A stretch of 64,000 bases of DNA. It comes from Mesostigma viride (Eukaryota; Streptophyta; Mesostigmatophyceae; Mesostigmatales; Mesostigmataceae). Positions within the stretch are counted from its first letter, which is position 1. Every line of letters begins with the position of its first letter. Positions 1-12,600 of the stretch are shown piece by piece. The stretch lies in assembly GCA_009746045.1 (NCBI GenBank), contig RPFO01000310.1:4593317-4657316 (forward strand), in the 5' to 3' direction. Made by a program: the position numbers and the translations under genes. The notes below the pieces were generated by a model. That model did no database searches. It saw nothing but the letters and a program-made list of their open reading frames with translations, and was not told the DNA's origin.

Positions 1-252
1 TTGACCTGCGTGTGGCAGTAAGGACAGGGCAAGTGTGCACGCGCCATGGGCAAGTGTATAGGCGAGCGTATGTATAAGAAAGCATATATAGACAAGCATA
101 TGGGTCATCGGCTGCCCCAAACGAGAGGCATCTAGCCCGGTGCACTAGGCCGAGCGGCAAGCCTTGTAAAAAGTATGGTGGCAGGCAGTCGAGCGGGCGA
201 TGCAGGTGGAATCGGGAGCACCAGTCTACCCACTACTAGCCTCTTACTGAGC

Positions 253-677
253 AAGGGAAGCAAGGGAAGCAAGGGAAGCAAGGGAAGCAAGGGAAGCAAG
301 GGCAGCAAGGGCAGCAAGGGCAGCAAGGGCAGCAAGGGAAGCAAGGGAAGCAAGGGAAGCAAGGGCAGCAAGGGAAGCAAGGGCAGCAAGGGAAGCAAGG
401 GCAGCAAGGGAAGCAAGGGCAGCAAGGGCAGCAAGGGCAGCAAGGGCAGCAAGGGCAGCAAGGGCAGCAAGGGCAGCAAGGGCAGCAAGGGCAGCAAGGG
501 CAGCAAGGGCAGCAAGGGCAGCAAGGGCAGCAAGGGCAGCAAGGGCAGCAAGGGCAGCAAGGGCAGCAAGGGCAGCGAGGGCAGCGAGGGAGGCAAGGGC
601 AGCAAGGGCAGCAAGGGCAGCAAGGGCAGCAAGGGCAGCAAGGGAAGCAAGGGAAGCAAGGGAAGCAAGGGAAGCAG
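253..677 (+). repeat. 9-bp minisatellite (AAGGGMAGC)n
   Basis: About 47 copies of a 9-bp unit, AAGGGCAGC or AAGGGAAGC, with two GAGGGCAGC variants near 577. All six frames stay open through it (Lys-Gly-Ser on the plus strand, Leu-Pro-Leu or Ala-Ala-Leu on the minus strand), so the long open frames here are repeat artefacts. It begins about 12 bp past the proposed kinesin stop codon and would therefore lie in its 3' UTR. Confidence 0.95.
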
Positions 678-689
678 GGCACAGTGTAC

Positions 690-3600
690 TCATTTAATTG
701 CATGGCAGTGCTGTGCCGCCATCTCCAGCGCATGGAAAGCACTATTTCCTGACAACAGCATGCGTCTGGGAGTATCGCCCAGGGAGCTCAGCTGGGAAAG
801 ACACGAAGCGCTGCCACATCATCACGATCATGGGGCTTGCTTTGGAAAAGCTCGGGTCCTGGGCTGCATAGTATGTTTCTATAGCCACACCATCAGACCC
901 CACACATACATTAAAAAATGATGGTATAGCATTCCCTCCATCCACCCCACCATCCACCACGCCCCCCCCCCCCCCCTCACACACCGAGTCTCCCTCCCCC
1001 GCCCCCCGCCCCTCAACCGTGTCTCTGCCCCCCACCCACCGCGTCGTGCTCCTCGATGACGTGCGCCAGCACCTCGGAGCCGCGCAGGGTCCCTGCATCA
1101 ATCCTCTGGGTATGTGCGCCTTTCTCGGCGCGCGTCTCTGGCTCTACGTGCGCAGGTGGCGGCGTTGCTGGAGCACGGCACACAGAGTGCGCGGCAAACA
1201 GAGTGCATGGTTTGCAGTCGTGTAACACCACCCAAGGGGGTGGAATCCTTAGTTTTGGAAGGAGGGGTGGGGACACAGAGAAATCCAGCAAGCTCGACAG
1301 CCTGAATAAGTCGAGCTGTGGTGACGGCTGCAAGCTCGACAGCCTGAATAAGTCCGGCGGTGACGGCTGCAAGTTCGACAGCCTGAATAAGTGGTGGTGA
1401 CGGCTGAGGGAGCATTTTCCCTCCTTGAAGTGACGGGTGTGACCGTGGCATGGTCCCACAGGGGTAGACACTGGCCAAGTCTCTACCTTCATGAGGGATA
1501 CGCGAAAGGTCAAAAGGTGAAAAGGGGCCATTTCAGAGGGCTGTAAGGCCGAGGTGGCCCGTCAGCCCTCTGCATTCAGTGACCCTTGCAGGCCGCTTTT
1601 CTGTTATGGCGATAGAGGCATGGCCGCAGGATGGAGTTGCTCTCCCCGTGCCCACGATGTGACACGTGTCCATGGTGCGGCGCTCAACAATCGAGCATCG
1701 ATTGCCATGCAAGGCATGACCACCGCATGAGGCAACGCCTTGTCTAGCACGAGGGTGCTGCTAGCACAGCCCACTCCGCAGCTTTTCATAAGCGCGCACG
1801 CCTGTAAGTGAGAAGGTGGCGCCGGGGACCTGATAGCTCCATGGAGCAATCAAGCATGTTGGAATGATCGATCAAGCAATCATCGTGTAGGGAAGGAGCG
1901 ATGCGTGTGAGCGCATCATGGAGCGATGGCCTCGTTTATGGAAATAAATACCTGACGATGAAGCATCGGCGGAGGCAGGGCTTCTTGCCGCTCGGTCCAA
2001 CGCCGCCCGCAGCTCTGCCATCTGTGCCTCTGCTACCCCCTGCCACCAAACCCACATGCACAAATGTGACCACGGGCAAGAGACAAGGCATGGGCAGAGG
2101 CATGGCATGACAGGAGTTGTCAGCCGATGGTGCCAAGAGGCCGCGACAACTGAAGCCCTTTGTGTGTGGCGAACAGCGCTCACACAGGAATGAGCAGACT
2201 ACCCATGCAGTAGAACCAGGGCAGGCACCGCCTGTACCTGTATTGCGGAGACTATGCTAAGAGGGTGTTGCAGATGTGTCAAAATGACAAAAGCAGAAGA
2301 GAGAACAGTACACACACCCCTAGCAAGTTGACGCTCATGTGCATGATGATCGGTCATCCCCATGAGCCCGGCTGCAGAGACCGGCGCAGGTGGTCAGGTG
2401 CTTGTGGCGTGCCCTGGCACATTGACCGCACTCCGCCAGGCATGTTGACTGAACTCCGCCAGGCGACCAGCATTGTGATTATCGTGGCAAGAGCACTGGC
2501 TACGGGATCTGGAGTGGCTATCATGGCAGGGGCAAGCCTTGCTACGCATCCACCAGCCCAAATCCCGCACTCCCACATACCAAGCGTCCCGTGCTCCCAC
2601 CCACCACACGTCCAGTACTCCCATACGTCAAGCCTACCTTCTCATCCAGCAGCTTGTCCCTCTGCGCGGCAGTCTCCCTCGCCAGCTTCTTCAGCGCTTT
2701 GATCTCGGTGAGCTGGGTAGTGCCGGGGGGGGGGGGGGGGGGGGGGGCAAGCCCAGGGATGCAAGCAGTCGGGCCACATCAGGGGGAAGCATCATTGGAA
2801 GAAGGGCTCTGCGATGTTTTTAAGCCTGGTCCATCGTCTGTGATGTTTTTCCCTAATCTATAGTTTGTAATGCGACCCTGCCAGAAAAACGACGTGGTAG
2901 AATATGAAACCCGCAATATACTAACATCCCGAGCTGGCACATGAGCATGACGGGTGCCGCCCCAGGCCGAGGCATACCAGCCAATCTTGGGGTAGACGCC
3001 TGGGGTCATACTGGCCATGGCCCTGCGTCCGATCAAACTATAAACCTACACTATTAAACTATAAACCTACCAGCCCCATAGCACCTACGACCGATCCTGC
3101 CAATTGCCTTGCAAACAATGTGTGCTCCTGTTCACCTTCTCAGCGAAGATGAGCTCGTCGCGCGCCAGGTCATCGCGGGCCTCCTGCAGCTCGTGGCCAC
3201 GTTGCTGCGCGACGTCAAATCACAGCCATAGCGGATGCCCAATGTCATGCGGCCCGGTTCATGCACGGCGTCACGCCATGGCTGCATGTCCCAGGATGTA
3301 CGCGGTCATGCAGATAACTATAAAATCTAGAAATACATAATCATGGCATATGGATGAGGGGTCATGACTTGGCTTGATGGGCATGCTGCCCAGAACACGG
3401 TGGAGCATGCTTGGGACCAGTGGCGCAAGGATCAGCGATGACTATACAGCTTTGTGAAGGATCAGCGATGACTATATAGCTTTGTGAAGGATCAGCGATG
3501 ACTATATAGCTTTGTAAAGGACTTGTGATGACTATATAGCTTTGTGAAGGATCAGCGATGACTATATAGCTTTGTAAAGGACTTGTGATGAGGATATAGC

Positions 3601-6600
3601 TTTGTGAAGGATCAGCGATGACTATATAGCTTTGTAAAGGACTTGTGATGAGGATATAGCTTTGTGAAGGATCAGCGATGACTATATAGCTTTGTAAAGG
3701 ACTTGTGATGACTATATAGCTTTGTGAAGGATCAGCGATGACTATATAGCTTTGTGAAGGATCAGCGATGACTATATAGCGTTGTGAAGGATCAGCGATG
3801 ACTATATAGCTTTGTGAAGGATCAGCGATGACTATATAGCGTTGTGAAGGATCAGCGATGACTATATAGCTTTGTGAAGGATCAGCGATGACTATATAGC
3901 TTTGTGAAGGATCAGCGATGACTATATAGCTTTGTGAAGGATCAGCGATGACTATATAGCGTTGTGAAGGATCAGCGATGACTATATAGCTTTGTGAAGG
4001 ATAAGTGATGAGGATATAGCGTTGTGAAGGATCAGCGATGACTATATAGCTTTGTGAAGGATCAGCGATGACTATATAGCGTTGTGAAGGATCAGCGATG
4101 ACTATATAGCGTTGTGAAGGATCAGCGATAACTATATAGCTTTGTGAAGGATCAGCGATGACTATATAGCGTTGTAAAGGGCTTGTGATGAGCGTGTTTT
4201 TCAGCAGGCTAGCTGCATCACGCAAGGTGTTGCAGGGGACCGCGCGTCCCGTGGCATGGCACCGCTATCTCCCACCAACTAGTACCGTAAGGACTGGGGC
4301 GCACCTATCTCGGTCAGCCTTGGTCAGCTGGACAGCCGCATGGTTAGCAAGTAGTGCCGGATGACAGCCTCCCATTGAAAGACTCGCAGCGATGGCTATC
4401 GCTGCTGCAAAGTTCTCGCAGTACCCCAGTGGCAGGAAAATATGCAGCGGGGGACGGTATAGCTCTCTGGCCATGTGGAAAACCCTACACCATGTGGCCA
4501 GTATTAAATGTCCCTGCTACCCCCCCGCCTTCAAGCTTTGCGATGAGTGGGAAGCGGGGCATGGACAACAGGTGGCGAGGGAGATGAACCGCATCACTTG
4601 GCCTGCCCAATCAACGCTTGAGGCCAGGGAAGGAGGATGCACCTCAGTGAGAGGCTGCCCAGCATGGCTTGCAAGCCATGACCCAGCCAGGTGACCAGGC
4701 GGGAGGGTCAAAGGGTACACGTCGGGAAGGGCCACGCACCTCTAGCAGAGTGTCACGCGCCGCCAGCTGGCGCTGGAGCTCTGTTCGGAACGAGCGGTGC
4801 AGGTGACGGCGAGATGGCAGAGTGTAAACAGCCTATAGAGCGTAAAATCTGCATAAATACGAGAGATTTGTTACCGCTACCTGCCGGCACTGTCCTGCGC
4901 TTCTCGATCCCATGGAGGAAACAGTATGTACATTTGAGACATGTGAGAGCGATGAAACATGTGAGAGCGTGTGCGTAGGAAGCACGTCTTAACGCGGGTC
5001 CATTGCCCCCCCGTGTTCCTTGACCTTTGGTTCACTGAACCACCACAACTGAGCCCATCCACGAGATGTTACCAACGGTGTTACTGCAAGCAGATGTAAT
5101 GAACTCATAACAGAACACATGCGTGCCAAGCAGATATCATGAACGAATAACACCAAATCACGTGCTCACGCCAGCCAATGCATGGTTGTGTAAATGGCAC
5201 GGAAACCGGACATGCTCGTGGCCTTCCAGGTCGAAATGGCACATGACTGCACAGGTCAAAGGCCCGCCAAGTGTTCTAGGCAAGTATATGCTTGGCGAAT
5301 GCAAGCTGCCATGTCGCTCCACCGCCCATCGCAGGCAACCCGGCTATCAAGCCACACTATGGGCATAAGAAGTCACAGTTGCGTGGGAGGGTGTCTACCT
5401 TTCATCTGCTTCATGTAGAGGCCTGTTGTGGCTTTGCGGCGCCGCTCGTCCGCGTCATCCTGCTGCGGATGCCAGAAGGGTGCACACAAAAAGACACACA
5501 CACGTACTTTTGTGAGAATTGTCAGCAACGAGGCATCCGTTCCTTTACCTAGTCCCTAAAAACAAAATTGATGCTTATATTTTACTGGTTCATGATGAGG
5601 TTTAGCATGGGAACAAGGCCAATATATCAGCTTCTTGGTTCACGATGAGGTTTAGCATAGACACGAGGCCAGTATGTCAGCTACTTGGTTCATGATGAGG
5701 TTTAGCATGGACTTGAGGCCAGTGTATCAGCTACTTGGTTCATGATGAGGTTTAGAATGGGCACGAGGCCAGTATGTCAGCTACTTGGCCCATGATGAGG
5801 TTTAGCATGGACACGAGGCCAGTATATCAGCTACTTGGTTCATGATGAGGTTTAGCATGGGCATGAGGCCAGTATATCAGCTACTTTGTTCAGGATGAGG
5901 CCAAGCATGGACATGAGGCCAGTATATCAGCTACTTTGTTCAGGATGAGGTTAAGCATGGACATGAGGCAAGTATCTCAACTGATAGATCCATCCATTAT
6001 CGATCAACGACATGGGCCCCTTGTATGAGTATCGTCTGATGGGACGGTGCTGCATGCACAGGCACACCCTAATCCGTGAATGTACACATCCAGTGTCAAG
6101 GGCGGCACTGGATGTGTACATGCATGGACGCAACATAGACATTATGAAACCCAAGCATGGAAGGGACGAAACATGGCGGGTGGCAGATGCTAGCACACAC
6201 CGTGGCCTTGGGCAGTGGCGCTGTGCTGGCCAGCCGGTCGTGCGCCCGCTCTTGTTGCACACGGTCGAGATGCTCCTGCGCGGATGCCAGCAAGAGCACG
6301 CGGACAGAGGGTGACTGGGGGTGCCAGCATGGTAATCATGGGGGTATAGGATAACGTGCTTACCCATGGGGGTGTAGGACCATGTGTTCATCCCAAACTG
6401 CTCGAGTACGGTCAAATTCGTATTCGTCCGTGTTCCTTACAACCAGTGCTCCTTGAGGATGTATAGTGGGCACGCTGGGATGCCATGATAGAGAGGGAGG
6501 GAAAGGGGCGAGTGAAATGGGCAGAAATATCCCGATGAAGCATGGGAGGATGATCCCAGCCTGTATTGCAAAAAAACTTGAGCGTATGGACCGCAGCAAT

Positions 6601-9600
6601 ACGACTAGAGCAGGCCCGCATGCTAAACTTCTATGCAATGCAGCCTGGCACTGGCCTCTAATGATTTTGATTCATGTAGATGTGGCTGGGAAGTATGAAA
6701 GCATGAGCGCTGACGCACGAGCAAGGCCTGTCCGCTTGGTGGGTTGCCCACAGCACCATGGTCATCGCCTCAGAAATCACGATGATATCACTCAAACCAG
6801 GCGCCGCATCGTGGGTACTATAGGGCGACCATACCACCGAGGTGTGACATTGAGCCATATTTTTATGCCTAACAATGTCACTCTATGCAACTCTGCGTGT
6901 AGGACCGGCCGCACGTGCCTGCAGCGCATCTCGTTCAGACCGCAGCTCCATCGCCTCCCCCGATAGCACCTCAAAGTCCTCCTTGGCTTCCTGCTTACAG
7001 GTGGCAAGCAGTCCAGGTGGCAATGGCGGACACCAGTGGCATTCCACGACATCAGCAATGAGTGACTTCCGCAAAATCAGCATATGCCATCACCAGCACC
7101 AGCACCGCGAGAACGCCGTGCTGCAAGACAAAGGTATTGCAAGACCAGGGGGGAGAACCCAGGAGCCCGGACGTGTGCTGGTCTACTCCAGTGAGGTGAC
7201 GCATAATGGCCATAGCACATGGCCTCCCCTGCTCCTCACATACGCACAGGCACCCACGGGTGCATGTAGTAGCTGATACGGTCCCACTGTGTCCACAGCA
7301 TGCACGCCACGGCCACCATACCATGCTGCGGACGCTGGGCTACCGCAGGGGCATGTGTTTGATACAGGCTGCATGTTGCTACACCGCCATGGAGCCATGT
7401 GTTCCATTCAGTAATGCTGCACTGCCACAGAGGCAGGTTTTTGGCTAGTGCTCTGCCACGGTTTGCACACCTGCAGCTTCGCCCTCAGCTGTTGGATCTC
7501 CTGCGCTTGCTGCGCGTAGAGGGGCGCCACATTCTCTATATTAGACTTGTCGCCGAGCGCGGTCAATGGGGCCGCAGCGCGTGACGCCAGGGCCCCTGCT
7601 TGGCCTGCGCCTCCAAGCGCCTTCGGTCTGGCAAGGAAGACCGGTACATGGCATGGCACGGCGAGTGTGTGTGCGACACGGAGGCATCCCAAACCAAGGT
7701 CGGTGATAAATCAAGATGGAAGTGTTGAATGACTTATAACCGCATTATCGAAACGTCCTTTCACAGAGTTCCGGTTGCTTGCGATCCTCAACACCATGAC
7801 CTCGCGTTCTCAGCGCCATGGGTCACCCCATGTTGGTGCGGGTGAGGCTTCCCGGCTGATGCAGCGGATTGCTTTCGTAACAAATCTCGGATGGCAGCTC
7901 AAGCAAACTTTTGCTTGAAGTGCCAACGAGAACAGATATTGAGGGCCACAGGGGTTATGCAAACGCTGGAGCTTGCGGGTCCGAAGCCGCAATGTCTGCC
8001 AGGTAACAAGGGAAGGGAGGAATCCCACCCATGGTTTCGACCCCGCATAGCAATAACCCCGATGATGTCTGGGGAACAAGCCATGGAGGGCACGCTCCCC
8101 CTCGCACCAATCCAGCATGCTCCGTTCGCAGATACGGGCTGGCTCCGCTTCTACACAAGCAGGTAGCTGATGCCTTCCGCAACAGGCCCTAGATGTGCTC
8201 TCGCTTTTCCCCACAAATGCTCTCCTACCTACACCTCCAACACCACACGGGTACTCTCGCCTGGCCAAACATGACCTTGCGTGGCCCAACCCACAGTACC
8301 ATGCTGCAAATGCAATGGCTATGCTCATGTGAAGACCGTTTTAGACGAGGGGCACGAACTTGGCATTAGTGCTGACGGGCAGGTTGGATTGGTCGGCCAG
8401 GGGTGTGCGTGTCCCGGTGGGCTGTGCCGGCAGGGCCGCTCGATGTTGCTCAAGCTCCTGCTGCAACGTCTGGGAGGGGGACGAACGCAGGCCAAAATAT
8501 CCGCATGGCCTGTGGTCAGCGTGGCCACATGTCTATGAATACAGGCAGGCAAGAGATGAGTGCATGACAAGCCAAGGCGAGGCAGTGACGAGGCTCCGCA
8601 ATGGTCACCCATGAGTGCTGGCTGCCAGTAGAGTGATGTGAGCTTCCTTAGGCTTTCATCTGTCAAACCAAGAGGGAAGCGAACGGATTCGGCCTCCTAA
8701 AGTTACTCAAGTGTTCGCATGCACTTGGGACTTGCTAGGGCTACCTAGGCCATTGAAACATGAGCAGCATGCCAGGAGTAGAAGCAAACGACTCAAAGTG
8801 GGAACACGGCCAATGGTGGCAAATGGTGACCAATGGTGGCAAATGGTGGCAAATGGGGGCGAATGGGGGTGAATGGGGGCGAATGGGGGCGAATGGGGGT
8901 GAATGGGGGCCAATGGGGGTGAATGGGGGCGAATGGGGGCGAATGGGGGCGAATGGGGGCGAATGGGGGCCGATGGGGGCCAATGGGGGCCGATGGGGGC
9001 ACACGGTGACAAATCACATCAAGTGGGAACACAGCATGGCTTTATGGGCAATGAGACGAATGAAGAGCAAACGCCCATTGCAGGATAAAATCACAGTAGT
9101 ATCGCGCAATGTGTCAATTGATTGTCATTAGAGTTAAGAGGTCACTCATTCCGATAGTCGCGTTAACGTTGATATGGCAACATCTCAGTAACGTACCTGG
9201 ATCTCCCCTCTCAGTTGCGCCAGCTCAGCGCTGTGTGCGTCCACGTTTACCACCGGCCGGTTCTTGATGTTGCGTGCGCGGTTGGCGTATTTGAGTGTGC
9301 TGAGCGACTCGTCAAAGTTGATGTCCGCCGTGCTGGGGCGAGGTCAAGGGGGTCCACACAAGAAGTGGCCATGGTGAGGGCCGTGGGGCCGAGGTGAGGG
9401 CAGTGAGAGAGAAATGTGAGGGCAAAGGGGCCAAGGGAAGGGCAAAGGGGCAAGGGGAGGGAAGCAGGAGGGGGGCGGGGGGGCCTGGTGGCATTCTTAG
9501 CCGGGTGAAGCTTTCAAATCAAGGTGTGGAGAAAAGAGTCGACAAAGACACCACATAGCCACATAGTAGCATAGCCTCTCGAAGCAAGGCTGGAAGACGG

Positions 9601-12600
9601 ACCTAGCCTTTACAAGCCTGCTGCCGGCATTATACGCGAGACTCGGCATCAAGCCTGGCTTCTACAGTAAAACAGCAGCTTGCCCTATCATTGATCGCAG
9701 AAGACATGCTGAGCAGCATGCTTTCCGAACCACAAGGCTTGCAGGATCTTCCACCATGACCAAGTGTGCCAAGTAGCAGCCAACCGTACTCTAGCAGCCC
9801 CAACTGCATGTAAGTGCATGTAAGAGATGGCATCCTGCGGCAGCCGCGTGTGTGGTGCTGCCATTTGGCACTCAGGCTAGCATGGGACAGGTATGCATAT
9901 ACTACACACATAGCAAACTGCGACGCCCCAAATTTGTCTGCCGTGGCACCTCCCTCTATAGGGACCGGTGCCTATGCATCTCAAAGTCGCTTGCCCATTC
10001 TCACAGTGCCGTTCACTGGCATACAGTGCACCTGTGCATGAGGCCACCCCATACATATTGTCAACGTGTTATTACCTGATGCAAGCGATCATGCAAGTCA
10101 TGCTGTTGCCGCCCAGTGAGTCCTGTGCAAAGCAAGCAAGGCAATAAGCAGCACTTTTAGCTCTTGTCTGCGAACTCGTGCTAGGGAAGCACTGTTATTT
10201 CGGGGATTGTTGAGTCATAGTTTAACGAATGAATCAGAAACAACATCGCAATCCCATGCATACCCCAGAACAAATGAATAAGAAACAACATCGCAATCCC
10301 ATGCATACCCCAGAACAAATGAATCAGAAACAACATCGCAATCCCATGCATACCCCAGAACAAATGAATCAGAAACAACATCGCAATCCCATGCATACCC
10401 CAGACAACAAATAAATCAGAAACAACATCGCAATCCCACGCATACCCCAGAACAAATGAATCAGAAAGAACATCGCAATCCCATGCATACCCCAGACAAC
10501 AAATGAATCAGAAACATCATCGCAATCCCATGCATACCCCAGAACAAATGAATCAGAAAGAACATCGCAATCCCACGCATACCCCAGAACAAATGAATAA
10601 GAAACAACATCGCAATCCCACGCATACCCGAGAACACATGAATAAGAAACATCATCGCAATCCCACGCATACCCCAGAACAAATGAATAAGAAACATCAT
10701 CGCAATCCCACGCATACCCCAGAACCTCCAGTACATCCCCAAAAACCATGTGTGCCAACAGGTTGGTAGTCATGCGGGTGTCTCTTTTGTTGCACAAGAG
10801 GATGGCGGGTCGGCGTGGCCAGGCCTCCTTTCGAAAAGGGTGGCTCATGGCTGATGGCATGTGTGGGGGCTACTAGGAACATGCCATGTGGGTTCTTCTT
10901 ATAAGAAAAACGCGCTAGGGCCCGCGCGGGTAACCCCCAAAGCCACGATACATACTGCTGTCGAACTAACAGCACTGTCAAACAGCAGCACTGTCATACG
11001 CGATGGGGGGTCATACCTGCCTGCATGTCGCGATGGGCCAGAGAAACTTTAGTGGCCAGAGAGTGATGTGGGGGGGGGAAGGGGAGGGGGATGGATGGAT
11101 GCGTTTGTGTGTGCATAACCTGGCCCACCTGCAGCAGCCGCGTGAGCTTGGATTGCCGATAGGGGACGTGGCTGACGGTATGCCGCCCACCACCCAACGC
11201 ACTAAAGGACGAGTGCCAGGGACAGCAGCGATGCCACAGGTACAGCGAAATGGGAGGTAAGGCAAGGCATCATGCGATGTGCAGTCAGCAGTAATATACC
11301 GATACCATAACCCAGAGAGCAAGTACAAGGAAAAAGGCCTCGAGAAAGGGTTGACCCCTCAAGTATAGAGCTACAGTTAGTCAGTTACTAGTCTCGTACC
11401 CAGAAACCTCTAGGCTCTGCGGGCATTGCGCCCGATTGGACGCCATACCTCGTACAGACCATTCCCAATAGCCATGCTTGTAGCAGGCCATCCCCACTAG
11501 CCTATACTGGTAGCAGATCATTCCCATTAGCCATGCTGGTAGCAGATCACTCCCATCATCGCGTGTGTGGTGGACACCGGAGGAATGAACACCCCATCAT
11601 CCATGCTGGTAGCAGGTCGTTCCCACTAGCCACCCTAAACCCTAAACCCTAAACCCTAAACCCTAAACCCTAAACCCTAAACCCTAAACCCTAAACCCTA
11701 AACCCTAAACAGTTCCCATCAGCCATACTTGGAGCAGACCATTCCCATCACCCATGCTGGTAGCAGATCACTCCCATCATCGTGTGTGTGGTGCGCACCT
11801 GATGACATTCCCCAGCGCGAGCAGCCCCGTGTTGATGCGGATCGACTCCTTGAGGCGGATGCCCGTGTTCCCCGTGCGCTTGTTGCGCTCCGACCCGGCC
11901 AGGTCAACCTGGGGACAGCGCGCAGCAGAAGAGAGGGTATGTTAAAGACCACAACCTTACACTCTGGTAGGTTGGGACAAGGAGTCCCCTGCAGACGGCA
12001 GCCCAGCAAACATCGGTAGTAGTGGTCCTGGGCGCGCTTGGCTTGGCAGGAGAGCTTGGCACGAGAGCTTGGCTGGGCACGGCAGTTATTACAGCTGCTG
12101 CCATTTATATGCGGTCATATGTGTGGTGGGGAAGAAAGAATTCAACCGCAACCCACAGGGCAAAGCTTAGGGAAGACGGCACACCATGCGCGAGGGCACC
12201 ATGTCTTCAGCTCAAACCACTTTGCAGGGCATGGGTTAGCGATGGGCACCCCCCCCCGCATCTTGCGCCCATCCACCCATCATCCGTGTCCACGCATGGT
12301 TTCGCGCTCACCAGGTGGAACTTTGCAGTGATGTACTGGCAGCCGGCAAGCGGCCCCCCGCCAGCAAGGCCTGCACCAGAGACAGCCGCTTCCCCCCCCG
12401 TTGCGCTCGCGACCGGCACCCTTTGCTCCAGCTGGATGGTGAAGATGGCGTGGGAGCGGCTGGACGCCTGGTTCATCAGCGTGCTGCCGGTGGTGCGCGC
12501 ACTACATCCGAGCTGAAGCAGCCTGCATGGGGACAAGGGGGGGGGGGGGGCAAGCAACAGGCACCAGTGGTGAAGCCAGTTGGGAAGCCAGCTGTAAAGA

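Noticed and set aside
3428-4190. CRISPR-like array (30-bp repeat)
   Set aside because: Copies are adjacent with no unique spacers, and the context is a eukaryotic intron. It is a simple minisatellite.
4308-4330. Candidate kinesin exon encoding LTKADRDR on the minus strand
   Set aside because: It has an acceptor (TGTCCAG) and donor (TAGGTGCG), but including its 23 nt breaks the frame of the following exon. The flanking exons join in phase without it.
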